The notes beneath the pieces are model-generated. The model did not search any database, was not told where the DNA came from, and was given only the letters and a program-made list of their open reading frames with translations. From the NCBI RefSeq assembly GCF_041200175.1, contig NZ_CP165727.1, positions 8,116,001-8,180,000 on the forward strand: a DNA stretch of 64,000 nt, in the 5' to 3' direction. Below are positions 16,383 through 25,375 of this stretch, in pieces. The position numbers were made by a program, and so were the translations under genes. Numbering within the stretch: the stretch's first letter is position 1; each line of letters opens with the position of its first letter. Source of the DNA: Streptomyces sp. R33. Lineage in GTDB: Bacteria; Actinomycetota; Actinomycetes; Streptomycetales; Streptomycetaceae.

Positions 16383-17423
16383 TCAGTCGGAATCCCGAGT
16401 CCACCCTTGCCGGTCCGCATGGCGATCAGCCGCACGCATCCCGGCGTGGGGCATCCGCGTGCCCGGGTGGAGCCCGGGGCCGGTGGGCGGCCCTCCCAGG
16501 GGTGTGGGGGAGAGGTCTGCGGGTTCCTCGCCCGTTTCGAGGAGGGTGTCGGCGGCGCCGACGATCAGGGGGTCGGGCCGGCCGACGGCCGCCTCGTCCT
16601 TGCTGGCGTAGTCCAGGCGCCACAGCAGGCTGCGCATGGCCTCCAGCCGCCCGCGCCGCTTGTCGTTGCTCTTGACCACGGTCCAGGGTGCATGGACGGT
16701 GTCGGTGGCGCGGAACATCTCGATCTTGGCGGTGGTGTAGGCGTCCCAACGGTCCAGGGACGCCACATCGGTGGACGAGAGCTTCCACTGGCGTACGGGG
16801 TCGACCTGGCGGATCGCGAAGCGCGTGCGCTGTTCGGCGCGGGAGACCGAGAACCAGAACTTGATCAGCAGGATGCCGTCCTCGACGAGCATCGCTTCGA
16901 AGGCCGGACACTGGCGGAGGAAGCGCTGGTACTCGGCCTCGGTGCAGAACCCCATGACCTTCTCCACGCCGGCGCGGTTGTACCAGGAACGGTCGAAGAA
17001 GACGATCTCCCCGCGATCGGGCAGGTGCGCGATGTAGCGCTGGAAGTACCACTGGCCGGCTTCCCGCTCGGTCGGCTTGTCCAGGGCCACGATGCGTGCG
17101 CCACGGGGGTTGAGCCGTTCCGTGAACCGCTGGATGGTGCCGCCTTTGCCCGCCGCGTCCCTGCCCTCGCAGATCACCACCACGCGGGCCCCGGTGTCCT
17201 TGACCCAGCGCTGCAGCTTCAGCAGTTCGATCTGCAGTATCCGCTTCGTCCGTTCGTACTCCGCCCGCCGGACTTTCCGGTCGTAGGGGTAGTTCTCGAG
17301 CCAGGTCCGGATCGGCGCTCCGGATCCGTCCAGCAACACCGGCTGCTCCGGCCGGGTCGCGTCCACGCTCAGACCAGCGAGCAGCACCTCCTCGGGCTGC
17401 GAGCCGCGCTGTTCCTCGTTCAT
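16383..17423 (-). CDS. ppk2: Polyphosphate kinase 2 (PPK2)
   Basis: A 346-residue PPK2-family enzyme that transfers phosphate between polyphosphate and nucleotides. Walker A is EGRDAAGKGG, Walker B is FFDRSWYNRAGVE, and the lid contains arginines in KFWFSVSRAEQ..RF. Length and single domain fit class I (NDP-phosphorylating or GTP/ATP-forming). ATG 17423 (MNEEQRGSQPEEVLLAG) follows a weak AGGA; the frame is open to 17879 but that part is shadow. The C-terminal ~45 residues are Gly/Pro/His-rich and probably disordered. Fits the surrounding stress-gene context. Confidence 0.9.
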   Translation of the reverse strand: MNEEQRGSQPEEVLLAGLSVDATRPEQPVLLDGSGAPIRTWLENYPYDRKVRRAEYERTKRILQIELLKLQRWVKDTGARVVVICEGRDAAGKGGTIQRFTERLNPRGARIVALDKPTEREAGQWYFQRYIAHLPDRGEIVFFDRSWYNRAGVEKVMGFCTEAEYQRFLRQCPAFEAMLVEDGILLIKFWFSVSRAEQRTRFAIRQVDPVRQWKLSSTDVASLDRWDAYTTAKIEMFRATDTVHAPWTVVKSNDKRRGRLEAMRSLLWRLDYASKDEAAVGRPDPLIVGAADTLLETGEEPADLSPTPLGGPPTGPGLHPGTRMPHAGMRAADRHADRQGWTRDSD

Positions 17424-17481
17424 GTCCTGCGTGTACCCGGCCCACGGCTTTGATGCTCCGAGCGGTGGTGCGGCTGAGTCG

Positions 17482-17724
17482 CTACTGCGGCCAGTCGCGT
17501 TCCTCGTCCGACTGGTCGATCTCGTCCCGCTTGAGTCCACGGACGGTCCTGGTCCTGGGTTCGTTGGCCCTGGCCACCCGCTCCGCATCTGCCGGCGGCT
17601 GTGCCCCGGTGCCCGTGCGTGAGGGGACCCCCGGGGTTCGCCCGTGCTCGTCCGCGGTGCCCCCTTCGTGCTGCATCCGAGGCCGCCGTACCGTCCCGTA
17701 GTCGTTCTCGCCTGCGCCACCCAT
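17482..17724 (-). CDS. Small hydrophilic protein, unknown function
   Basis: An 80-residue charged, low-complexity protein ending in KRDEIDQSDEERDWPQ, with no membrane segment. ATG 17724 (MGGAGENDYG) is chosen over 17748 because GGGAGG lies seven bases before it. It is 58 bp upstream of the PPK2 gene on the same strand and could be co-transcribed. No domain recognised; moderate confidence that it is translated. Confidence 0.5.
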   Translation of the reverse strand: MGGAGENDYGTVRRPRMQHEGGTADEHGRTPGVPSRTGTGAQPPADAERVARANEPRTRTVRGLKRDEIDQSDEERDWPQ

Positions 17725-17920
17725 GGGCGCACCTCCCTCTTTACCCACTCGTCGAGCTCCGGGGCTCGCGCAGCCCGGTCCCCGTGCCGACCGCGGTTCT
17801 GCCGTACGCCTACCCCGCCACGCACCCTCGAGACGTCCGCGGGGCCGCGCCGGGACCTCCCGATCGGGGTTCGCGGCACGTCAACCGTCCTCCCGGGGAG
17901 CTCCGCCGTACGCTCGCGAG

Positions 17921-18235
17921 ATGACCGGGAACGAGATCAAACTCAAGGCCATCGCGGCCCTCACGGGTGTGCGCACCGGTATCGGAACGGACTACGTCTC
18001 CTCGCTGCTCGGCGAGGTCACGCCGGCGGAGTTCCTCGTGCCTGCCGAAGCTGATGCAGCCGAGATCGGTTTCGCCATGCTGGATCAGCTGTCCGGGCCC
18101 CTCAGTGCCCTGATCAGCGGTTTCGTGCTGGCCTTCGAGGCGGTCGCCGATGCATTCGACCAGACGGAGTCGGGGACGTCTGCGCAGGAGATCCTGCAGG
18201 AGCTCGCCCTGCAACTTGCGAGCGAATCCGAGTGA
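17921..18235 (+). CDS. Conserved-looking helical protein, unknown function
   Basis: A 104-residue acidic protein with alternating helices: EIKLKAIAALTGVRTGIGTD, then FAMLDQLSGPLSALISGFVL, a hydrophobic amphipathic stretch, and an acidic tail. ATG 17921 is the first sensible start; the frame upstream is Arg/Pro-rich shadow. It is divergent from the small minus-strand gene. I do not recognise the family. Confidence 0.6.
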   Translation: MTGNEIKLKAIAALTGVRTGIGTDYVSSLLGEVTPAEFLVPAEADAAEIGFAMLDQLSGPLSALISGFVLAFEAVADAFDQTESGTSAQEILQELALQLASESE

Positions 18236-18384
18236 CCCGGCCGGCTGCCCGCAGCGGTCCCGGGCCGACCGCTCATGCGGTGGCGGACGCGGACGCCCCG
18301 GTCGCCCGCCCCCGCTGGCCGAGGGCGCGGTCACGGGTGAGCATCGAACGGTCGGATCCGACGGAGACCACCGGAAGGACGCCC

Positions 18385-18903
18385 ATGAAGAGCGGTTCGC
18401 TCGCCGAGATCGATGCCCTGGTCCGCGACGGAAGGATCGTGATGTCGGGGGACGACAGCGCGGTCGTGGCGGCCGTGCAGGACGCGTTGAAGGCCGGCAG
18501 ATCGGTGACGTTCTACCTCTCCCACGGACAGGCCGAGGCGTTCAAGGCGTGGTACTGGAGCCCGAGACGGGTCAAGGACCGGGGCATGGAGCCCGTGTCG
18601 CGCGAGGAGCGGGAGAGGATCACCTCGGAGCTGGGGGTCAGGGACATCGGGCCCGCCCACTCCAACCGCATCGACTGCGAGTGCGGGGCCCAGTACGGCG
18701 CCTTCGAGTTCATCGGACAGGGCATCAAGGAGCACGGCAAGGAGTCCGTGGACGCCGTCCTGGCCCTGGAGAACGCCTACGTCCTGCGGGTGAACCCGGT
18801 GACGCCCGCGGTCTGCGCCGCCTGCGGGGCACGCATCCTGGTCGGCCACGAGTACGACATGACCAACAGGTACGGATGCTCCCGCTCCGAGAATCCGGTG
18901 TGA
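18385..18903 (+). CDS. Unknown protein with C-terminal zinc-ribbon-like cysteines
   Basis: A 172-residue soluble protein. The middle has SVTFYLSHGQAEAFKAWYWS, and the second half has four cysteines in two pairs, CECG and CAACGA, suggesting a metal-binding ribbon. ATG 18385 follows GGAAGGACGCCC, a good ribosome site; the longer frame to 18232 overlaps the preceding gene. Family not recognised. 18904-19033 holds no gene. Confidence 0.65.
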   Translation: MKSGSLAEIDALVRDGRIVMSGDDSAVVAAVQDALKAGRSVTFYLSHGQAEAFKAWYWSPRRVKDRGMEPVSREERERITSELGVRDIGPAHSNRIDCECGAQYGAFEFIGQGIKEHGKESVDAVLALENAYVLRVNPVTPAVCAACGARILVGHEYDMTNRYGCSRSENPV

Positions 18904-19033
18904 ACCCTGCGTGTGGCCCGGCGGACGGTGGCCTACGGGGTGATGGGCCCCATCTGGCTTGCGCACGCTCGTCGCGTCCCTGGAACGGGCTCCCGATCCT
19001 TGGCGCGTCGCCCGGCCGGCGGCTGCCGCCCGC

Positions 19034-19810
19034 TCACCGCTTGCGGGCGGTCACCAGGGCGAAGGAGAGGTGTTCCCCGCCGTCCTCGACGAGCATGTCG
19101 ATCACCAGCCGATTGGTCCTCTCGCCGTCCGGCTGGAGTTCGGCGCACGCCCGCGCCCACAGCAGCCAGTCCCGCCAGGCGTCCTCCTGGAGCCGCGCGG
19201 AGGTGACGTCCACCAGTTCGGTGATCTCCCACTGGAAGCGCCACCATTGCGCCGTGTGCCAGGCGATCGCCTCCCAGCCGACCACGCGCTTGATGTGGGG
19301 CGGGATCGCGCCGAGGTCGCGGACCTCACGGGTCATGGCGGGGGTCGCAATACCCAGCTGGCCGCCGGGGTGGAGGAAGCGGGTCAGGTAGGGCAGGTAT
19401 CCGTCGGCGGTGCCGAAGTACTCGAACGCGTCGATGCTCACGATCGCGTCGAAGCTCTCCGGCTCGAACGGCAGGGCGTGCGCCTCCGCCCGCACCGCGG
19501 ACACTCGGCCGGCCACGCCCGCCTCGGCGAAGACGGCGGCCGCGTCCTCCGCGGGTATCCACCAGTCGGCGGCGACGACATCCACGCCGAACTCCCGGGC
19601 GAGGAAGACGGACGTGGCGCCCTTGCCGGAGCCGAGGTCGAGGACCCGCATCCCGGGGCGCAGATCGAGGTCCCGGGCCAGGTCCTCCAGCAGCCACAAC
19701 GGGTTCGGGCCCATGTCGAGGCGGACGAGCCAGGCCGGGTCGTAAAGGGATGAACGCGGGTAACGGTCGGGACGCACAAGGTCATTCAGAGCAGTCACGG
19801 CCGAACTCAA
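19034..19810 (-). CDS. Class I SAM-dependent methyltransferase
   Basis: A 258-residue methyltransferase. Motif I is VLDLGSGKGATS, the acidic residue after strand 2 is in VVAADWW, and motif IV/post-I is FDAIVSIDAFEYFG. The C-terminal part is Trp-rich (WHTAQWWRFQWEITELVDV). Type is that of small-molecule methyltransferases (Methyltransf_11/25), sometimes annotated as cyclopropane-fatty-acid-like; substrate unknown. A start at the GTG 12 bases inside (VTALNDLVRPDRYPRS) is equally possible. Confidence 0.85.
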   Translation of the reverse strand: MSSAVTALNDLVRPDRYPRSSLYDPAWLVRLDMGPNPLWLLEDLARDLDLRPGMRVLDLGSGKGATSVFLAREFGVDVVAADWWIPAEDAAAVFAEAGVAGRVSAVRAEAHALPFEPESFDAIVSIDAFEYFGTADGYLPYLTRFLHPGGQLGIATPAMTREVRDLGAIPPHIKRVVGWEAIAWHTAQWWRFQWEITELVDVTSARLQEDAWRDWLLWARACAELQPDGERTNRLVIDMLVEDGGEHLSFALVTARKR

Positions 19811-19933
19811 GCCCGTGGCCCGGCTGGATGCAAATCCTTATCGTGCGTACTACGGGGTGTGCCGTGGCTGCTGGTTGAGTCTGCGACTCCTGGACGAGGG
19901 CGTTCTTGGTCCGGGGGGAGATCGCCCGGACGC

Positions 19934-20065
19934 TCAGGGGTTCCTGATCCGGGCGAGAATGCCGGCTGCGCCCTGCGCAAGGAGTACCAGAGGCGTCAGC
20001 CACTCCGTGACCTGCGTCCTGGCCAGCTTGCTCGCTCTGGAACCGATCGTCACGACGTTGCTCAT
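19934..20065 (-). CDS. 43-residue ORF with HemC-like N-terminal motif and strong ribosome site
   Basis: ATG 20065 is preceded by GAGGAG at optimal spacing and encodes 43 residues ending at TGA 19934. Residues 5-20 (VTIGSRASKLARTQVT) resemble the start of hydroxymethylbilane synthase (HemC), whose first strand and loop read R-I-G-T-R-x-S-x-L-A-x-x-Q. The frame stops long before a full HemC (~310 residues). It is either a decayed hemC-like 5' fragment or a genuine small peptide; both are tentative. Confidence 0.4.
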   Translation of the reverse strand: MSNVVTIGSRASKLARTQVTEWLTPLVLLAQGAAGILARIRNP

Positions 20066-20314
20066 AGGGCCAACTCCTCGCATTCGAAGCCATGTTGACG
20101 CGCCAGCCTAGTCGCCCCAGAACGGTCCGGATTCCGACGGATTGTCATCAAGAACGGACTCCTCTGGTGTCCCTCTTCAGACCGACCGGGCGTTCGTGAT
20201 CCGGCGGGACCGGGTGCGGCCGGGAGCGGGATCGCGGAGCGGCTGTGGGCGTACGGACCTCGCCCGTCCCGGACGGGCATGTTTGCGCCGGACGGAACAG
20301 GACAGTCGCCTGAC

Positions 20315-21373
20315 ATGAAGGACACCCCGGCTCCCGCCGACAGGGACAAGCGACGGCACGGCCGCCGGCCCGGACCCGGGGAGGACCCCGGTCCGCGCCT
20401 CGGCCCGGGCCCCGAAGTGGAGCGCAACGCACCCGACGAGCCCACGGAACTCCCCAAGAAGTCCTGGTCGGCCGTGCTGAAACGCACGTTCAAGGAGTTC
20501 CAGGACGACGAGCTGGCCGACCGTGCTGCGGCGCTGACCTACTACAGCGTGCTGTCGCTGTTCCCCGCCCTCCTGGTCCTGGTCTCCCTGCTCGGAGTCG
20601 CCGGGGAGTCGGCCACCCATTCCGTCCTGGACAACCTCCAGCGGCTGACCCCCGGCGCCGCACGCGACATCGTCTTCGACGCGGTCCGCCAGCTCCAGGG
20701 CAGTACGGGGACCGGGTCCATCCTGGCGGTCGTGGGCCTGATCACCGCGGTGTGGTCCGCCTCCGGGTACATCGGCGCGTTCATCCGGTCTTCCAACGCG
20801 GTCTACGACATGCCGGAGGGACGGCCCGTGTGGAAGGTGCTGCCCCTGCAGCTGGTGCTCACCGTCGGGCTGATGGTCATGGCGACGGCAAGCGCCCTGA
20901 TCGTGGTGTTCACCGGCAGCCTCGCCCGCCGCGCGGGGGACGCTCTGGGGCTCGGCGAAACCGCGGTCACCGTGTGGTCGATCGCGAAATGGCCCGTGCT
21001 GGTGCTCCTGGTCACCATCATGATCGCGGTGCTGTACTGGGCCGCGCCGAACGCCAAGGGGCGCGGCTTCCGCTGGGTCACGCCGGGCAGTTTCCTCGCG
21101 CTGGTGATCTGGATGGCCGCCTCTGCCGGATTCGCGCTGTACGTGGCCAACTTCGGCTCGTACAACAAGACGTACGGCACCCTGGCCGGCGTCATCGTCT
21201 TCCTGATCTGGCTGTGGATCACCAATCTCGCCATTCTCCTCGGCCTGGAGTTCGACGCCGAGATGAGCCGCGAGCGCGCCATCGTCGGCGGACTTCCCGC
21301 GGAGGACGAGCCCTACGTGGAGCCGCGCGACACCCGGGAGTGGAGCGAGGAGGAGAAACGGCGTGCCCGGTGA
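20315..21373 (+). CDS. YihY/BrkB family inner-membrane protein
   Basis: About 352 residues. A charged Pro/Arg-rich tail of ~60 residues is followed by the YihY signature ADRAAALTYYSVLSLFPALL and about six transmembrane helices, including VVGLITAVWSASGYIGAF and the late AGVIVFLIWLWITNLAILLG. The C-terminus is acidic and cytoplasmic. The family is widespread and of uncertain function (historically mis-called ribonuclease BN). ATG 20315 is preferred, but ATG 20279 in the same frame is possible. The following 410 bp (21374-21783) hold no recognised gene. Confidence 0.85.
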   Translation: MKDTPAPADRDKRRHGRRPGPGEDPGPRLGPGPEVERNAPDEPTELPKKSWSAVLKRTFKEFQDDELADRAAALTYYSVLSLFPALLVLVSLLGVAGESATHSVLDNLQRLTPGAARDIVFDAVRQLQGSTGTGSILAVVGLITAVWSASGYIGAFIRSSNAVYDMPEGRPVWKVLPLQLVLTVGLMVMATASALIVVFTGSLARRAGDALGLGETAVTVWSIAKWPVLVLLVTIMIAVLYWAAPNAKGRGFRWVTPGSFLALVIWMAASAGFALYVANFGSYNKTYGTLAGVIVFLIWLWITNLAILLGLEFDAEMSRERAIVGGLPAEDEPYVEPRDTREWSEEEKRRAR

Positions 21374-21783
21374 CCGCGCCCGGCCCGCGCGCTCCCGTTC
21401 CCGGGGCAGGGGCGGGGACCGGTAGGGGGACGGGGCGTTGCCCGGTGACGGGATATCGACTGCGGGGTTCTGGGGAAGCAACAAGCCGTCCGCGGGAGAT
21501 CTGGCGGATACGACCCTTCCCCGTTCGGGCTTCCTCCTTGAGGATCACCAGACAACCGGAAGCATTCCGTCCACTTTTTCAGTCATCGACCCCAAATGAG
21601 GCACCATGCTTGCACTGTTCGGCTCTCCCTCCCCTCCCGGGACGCGTGGATTCGGTGAAGGATTCGCCTCCGCCCTCCACATACCCGGGGGGTGGCACCC
21701 CCTGGAACGGGCCAGGCCTCCCCACACCCGGCAGAACCCATCGACAGCAGTGAGGGGGGAGCACTGACCCCTTGAGGTTCCGG

Positions 21784-23007
21784 ATGAGCCGTCCCAGCAG
21801 CCCGTACGCGCCCCGTCCCGAGGAGGAAAGTCAGCCGATACCGGACCCGGCCGCGCCGCCCGCCGCCCAAGCACTCCTGTCCGACAGGGAGATATCCCTC
21901 ATCAGGGCTTCCGTCGCCGTGGTGGAGCCCCTCGCGGCGGACATGGCGGTCTACTTCTACGCCATCCTGTTCACCCGCCACCCCGAGGTCCGCCCCCTGT
22001 TCCCGCCCGGGATGGACGCCCAGCGCGGCCGCCTGCTGCGCGCGCTGCTGCGCATCGTGGACCTCGTCGACGACCCCGAGGGCCTGGTGCGGTTCTGCGG
22101 GCACCTCGGCCGCGACCACCGCAAGTTCGGCACCCTCGCGGCGCACTTCCCGGCGGTGGGCGAATGCCTGCTCGCCTCCCTGGCCCGCTTCGCCGGCCCT
22201 GCCTGGAACGCGGAGATCGCCGCGATCTGGACGAAGGCGTACGGAGCGGTGGCCCAGGTCATGATGAGCGCGGCGGAGCAGGACGCGGCGGTGCGGCCCG
22301 CCACCTGGCCCGCCACGGTGGTGCACCGGCTCTCGCGGGGACACGGCATCGCCGAAATCACCGTACGCCCGCACCTGCCCTACGAGTACGTCGCCGGACA
22401 GTACGTCAGCCTGGAGACCCCGTGGTGGCCGAAGCAGTGGCGCTACTACTCCGCCGCCAACGCACCGCGTGAGGACGGCACCCTCACCTTCCACGTGCGT
22501 GCCGTCCCCGGCGGCACGGTCAGCGAGGCCCTCGTCCACCGGGCCGTGGTCGGTGACGTCCTCCGGCTCGGGCCGCCGATGGGTGACATGGTGCTCGACG
22601 CCGCCACCCACCGGGACCTGCTGTGCGTGGCCGGCGGCACCGGCCTCGCGCCGATCCGGGCGCTGATCGAGGAGGTCGCCCGCCGGGGCGGCCGCCACCA
22701 GGTGGACCTGTTCCTCGGCGCCCGCACCGGAGCGGAGCTGTACGGGGTCGACGACATGCTCCGGATGGCCCAGCGCCATCACTGGCTGACCCTGCGCGGC
22801 GCGGTCTCCCACGAACACATCCCCGGCATCCGCGGATCCCTGCCCCAGGTCCTCGCCGAGTACGGGCCCTGGTACCAGCACGACTGCTTCCTCAGCGGCC
22901 CCGCTTCCATGGTCGCCTCCGCCGGAGAGACGCTCACCCTCCACGGCACGCTGCCCGACCACATCCACCACGACCCCTTCGAGACGCCCGTCCTGTCCGC
23001 GCGCTGA
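21784..23007 (+). CDS. Flavohemoglobin-like protein (globin + FAD/NAD reductase)
   Basis: A 407-residue two-part protein. Residues ~35-165 are a globin with RHPEVRPLFP and the proximal-histidine region LGRDHRKFGTLAAHFPAVGE; residues ~175-400 are a ferredoxin-reductase-type FAD/NAD module with the R-Y-Y-S-A-A-N flavin loop and the NAD-binding LCVAGGTGLAPIRALIEEV. Together this is the architecture of NO-dioxygenase flavohemoglobins (Hmp). ATG 21784 follows TTGAGG; the TTG at 21772 would add four residues. It is 34 bp upstream of a PPOX flavoprotein gene, probably one operon. Confidence 0.88.
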   Translation: MSRPSSPYAPRPEEESQPIPDPAAPPAAQALLSDREISLIRASVAVVEPLAADMAVYFYAILFTRHPEVRPLFPPGMDAQRGRLLRALLRIVDLVDDPEGLVRFCGHLGRDHRKFGTLAAHFPAVGECLLASLARFAGPAWNAEIAAIWTKAYGAVAQVMMSAAEQDAAVRPATWPATVVHRLSRGHGIAEITVRPHLPYEYVAGQYVSLETPWWPKQWRYYSAANAPREDGTLTFHVRAVPGGTVSEALVHRAVVGDVLRLGPPMGDMVLDAATHRDLLCVAGGTGLAPIRALIEEVARRGGRHQVDLFLGARTGAELYGVDDMLRMAQRHHWLTLRGAVSHEHIPGIRGSLPQVLAEYGPWYQHDCFLSGPASMVASAGETLTLHGTLPDHIHHDPFETPVLSAR

Positions 23008-23041
23008 GCCGCTCCCCGTCCGCCCCGCCAGGAGACCCCCC

Positions 23042-23665
23042 GTGACCTTGCCGCCGCCCTCCTTCGGATCAGCCGGTGAACACCGCCTTCAGCAGCACCT
23101 GGGAACCGCCGACCGCGCCGCACGCTTCTACGACCAGCAGGTACGCCCCCATCTCACCCAGGAGATGCGCGACTTCATCGGCCGCCAGGCCATGGTGTTC
23201 CTGGCCACCGCCGACTCCCACGGGGAATGCGACGCGAGTTTCCGGGCAGGACCTCCGGGGTTCGTGCACGTGATCGACGAGGGGACCCTCGCCTACCCCG
23301 AGTACCGGGGCAACGGCGTGCTCGCCAGCGCCGGCAACATGCTCGAGAACCCCCATCTGGGCATGCTCTTCGTCGACTTCACGCACCACCACGTGGGACT
23401 GCACGTCAATGGCGTGGCGCGCCTCTACCGCGACGGCGACCTGCGCCGCACCCACCCGGACCTGCCCCAGGACATCGCACCGGGCCGCACACCGCACCTG
23501 TGGGTCCACCTCTCCGTCGAGGAGGCCTACATCCACTGCTCCAAGTACATACCGCACATGGAGCCGACCCCGCGGCCTGGCAGCCATGACGCCGAGCGCC
23601 CCAAGGACACCGAGTACTTCACCCGGCGGCCGGCGGAGCCCGTCCCCAGTCCCAGCGTGACGTGA
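23042..23665 (+). CDS. Pyridoxamine 5'-phosphate oxidase-like flavoprotein
   Basis: A 207-residue split-barrel FMN-binding protein. The barrel begins at FIGRQAMVFLATADSHGECD, the dimer-interface strand is NPHLGMLFVDF, and the C-terminal EEAYIHCSKYIPHM segment is typical of the PPOX group that follows flavohemoglobin-like genes. GTG 23042 has AGGAGACCCCCC upstream. Likely an FMN or F420 reductase acting with the globin; substrate unknown. Confidence 0.85.
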   Translation: MTLPPPSFGSAGEHRLQQHLGTADRAARFYDQQVRPHLTQEMRDFIGRQAMVFLATADSHGECDASFRAGPPGFVHVIDEGTLAYPEYRGNGVLASAGNMLENPHLGMLFVDFTHHHVGLHVNGVARLYRDGDLRRTHPDLPQDIAPGRTPHLWVHLSVEEAYIHCSKYIPHMEPTPRPGSHDAERPKDTEYFTRRPAEPVPSPSVT

Positions 23666-23683
23666 CGGGATCCCGATCCCGGT

Positions 23684-23717
23684 CGGGGCCGTGCCGCGCT
23701 CAGCGGGCACGGCCCCG
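23684..23717 (+). terminator. Stem-loop after the flavohemoglobin-PPOX unit
   Basis: CGGGGCCGTGCC (23684-23695) pairs with GGCACGGCCCCG (23706-23717) across a ten-base loop, 18 bp after the PPOX stop. It separates that unit from the gas-vesicle operon. Confidence 0.7.
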
Positions 23718-23830
23718 CCGCGTTCCGGGCTCCCAGCGGGCCTCCGGCCGAAGGGCTTTGGGTGGCACGTCGGAGTGGTACCGGAAGAGGCGTGCGGAGA
23801 CGCGTATTCGATTCGGTTGCGACCGAAGGG

Positions 23831-23855
23831 GTTTGACGATGCGAGGTCCGGCCAT
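23831..23855 (+). promoter_or_regulatory. Possible sigma-B-type promoter for the gvp operon
   Basis: GTTT at 23831-23834 and GGCCAT at 23850-23855 are 15 bases apart, close to the GTTT-N14-16-GGGTAT pattern of Streptomyces stress sigma factors, and sit about 20 bp before the gvpO start. The -10 match is only four of six, so this is tentative. Confidence 0.3.
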
Positions 23856-23873
23856 ACGCAGCAGGAGGAAGTC

Positions 23874-24185
23874 ATGACTGACACGTCCCACCACGGAACA
23901 CCGAACGAGGCGGAAAAGGAACGGCCGCTGTCGGCCGCCCGCGCCATCGGTGCGGCGATCGGCCAACTGTCGGAACTGCTGCGCCTGCCCGTCGAGTCCG
24001 TCAGCTCCTGCGAGCGCGCCGAGGACGGCGCCTGGCAGCTGTCGGTCGAGGTCCTCGAACTCTCCCGGATCCCCGACACGACGAGCCTGCTGGCGTCGTA
24101 CGACGTCGAGCTCGACCCGGCCGGCGAACTGCTCGGCTACCGGCGTACCCGCCGCTACGAACGGGGGCGTGCGGACCGAGGGTGA
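23874..24185 (+). CDS. gvpO: Gas vesicle protein GvpO
   Basis: A 103-residue GvpO: the domain runs from SAARAIGAAIGQLSELLRL to the end, with the W-Q-L-S-V-E-V-L-E-L-S-R-I-P-D-T motif and a C-terminal YDVELDPAGELLGYRRTRRY. ATG 23874 follows AGGAGGAA. It is the first gene of the Streptomyces-order gvp operon. GvpO is a minor or accessory protein needed for gas-vesicle formation or regulation in haloarchaea; its actinobacterial role is unclear. Confidence 0.92.
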   Translation: MTDTSHHGTPNEAEKERPLSAARAIGAAIGQLSELLRLPVESVSSCERAEDGAWQLSVEVLELSRIPDTTSLLASYDVELDPAGELLGYRRTRRYERGRADRG

Positions 24186-24222
24186 CCCCCGTCCGCCTCC
24201 CACACGAGAGGGAACCGGAACA

Positions 24223-24651
24223 ATGACTGTCGTCCCTGCCCAGTCCGCGCCGACCGCCTCCGGGGGTGGTTCCAGCGGTCTGTACGACGTCCTGGAACTC
24301 GTCCTCGACCGCGGTCTGGTGATCGACGCGTTCGTGCGGGTCTCCCTGGTCGGCATCGAGATCCTGAAGATCGACATCCGGGTCGTCGTGGCCAGCGTGG
24401 ACACCTACCTGAAGTTCGCCGAGGCCTGCAACCGCCTGGACCTGGAAGCCGGTCCGCGCAAGAGCCCCGGCCTCCCCGATCTGGTCGGCGAGATCACCGA
24501 GTCCGGAGCCCGCGGCAAGTCCAAGGGCGCGCTCAGCGGAGCCGCGCAGGCCGTCTCCGACGCGTTCCACCAGGCCCGCGACGAGGCCGAGGAGAAGACC
24601 GAGAGCCGTCCGCGCCGGCGCACCACCACCCGACGGGAGGAGAAGGAATGA
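24223..24651 (+). CDS. gvpA: Gas vesicle structural protein GvpA
   Basis: A 142-residue GvpA/J-family protein. The helix-strand core L-Y-D-V-L-E-L-V-L-D-R-G-L-V-I-D-A-F-V and VVVASVDTYLKFAEACNR are the canonical shell-protein motif. Compared with the ~70-residue cyanobacterial GvpA it carries a ~70-residue charged C-terminal extension. It overlaps gvpF by four bases (ATGA). Confidence 0.92.
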   Translation: MTVVPAQSAPTASGGGSSGLYDVLELVLDRGLVIDAFVRVSLVGIEILKIDIRVVVASVDTYLKFAEACNRLDLEAGPRKSPGLPDLVGEITESGARGKSKGALSGAAQAVSDAFHQARDEAEEKTESRPRRRTTTRREEKE

Positions 24652-25367
24652 GCACCTACGTCTACGGAATCACCCGCGCCTCCCAGCCGCTGCCCGAGCA
24701 ACTGGTGGGCATAGGCGAGCCGGCCCTGCCGGTCCGGACCGTACGCAGCGGACGCGTGCTGGCCCTGGTCAGCGATGCACCGGCCGAACTGAAGGCCAAG
24801 CGGCGCGACCTGCTGGCGCACCAGCGCGTCGTCATCCAGGCGGGGGCCGGCGGGCCCGTTCTGCCGCTGCGTTTCGGCGGGGTCTCTCCCGACGACGAGA
24901 CGGTCGCCGCCATCCTCGGCGAGCACGAGATCAGCTACCTCGAGCGGCTCGAAGCCCTCGAGGGCAAGGACGAGTACAACGTGAAGGCCACCCACGACGA
25001 ACAGGCGGTCCTGTACGAGGTGCTGTCCACGCATCCCGAACTGGCGGCCCGGCAACAGGCCAACCGCGCGGCGGGAGGCGGGAGTTACGACCAGCGCCTG
25101 GAGTTCGGCGAGCTGATGGCCAAGGCGGTGAAGGAACGCGAGATGGCGGACGCACTGCTGATCGAGTCCGCCCTCGCCCCGCTGGCGGCCTCGCTGCGCC
25201 GCGGACCGGAGAGCGGCGGCTGGCTGGCGAACCTGTCGTTCCTGGTCGAACGGGAGCGGCGGGAGGAGTTCCTCGAGGTGGTCCGGGCGCTGGCCGAGCA
25301 GCACGAGCACCTGCAGGTGCAGATCACCGGCCCCCTGCCCGCGTACAGCTTCGCCGACGCGAACTGA
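24648..25367 (+). CDS. gvpF: Gas vesicle protein GvpF
   Basis: A 239-residue GvpL/GvpF-family protein: N-terminal STYVYGITRASQPLPEQ, the central AVLYEVLSTHPELAARQQ region and the C-terminal LQVQITGPLPAYSFADAN, the standard GvpF/L ending. The start overlaps gvpA and gvpG follows after eight bases. GvpF coats the vesicle during early assembly. Confidence 0.92.
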   Translation: MSTYVYGITRASQPLPEQLVGIGEPALPVRTVRSGRVLALVSDAPAELKAKRRDLLAHQRVVIQAGAGGPVLPLRFGGVSPDDETVAAILGEHEISYLERLEALEGKDEYNVKATHDEQAVLYEVLSTHPELAARQQANRAAGGGSYDQRLEFGELMAKAVKEREMADALLIESALAPLAASLRRGPESGGWLANLSFLVERERREEFLEVVRALAEQHEHLQVQITGPLPAYSFADAN

Positions 25368-25375
25368 GCGCGGCG

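Noticed and set aside
14782..16404. Minus-strand 540-codon frame antisense to the P450
   Set aside because: Antisense of a gene with all P450 motifs; composition of a shadow frame.
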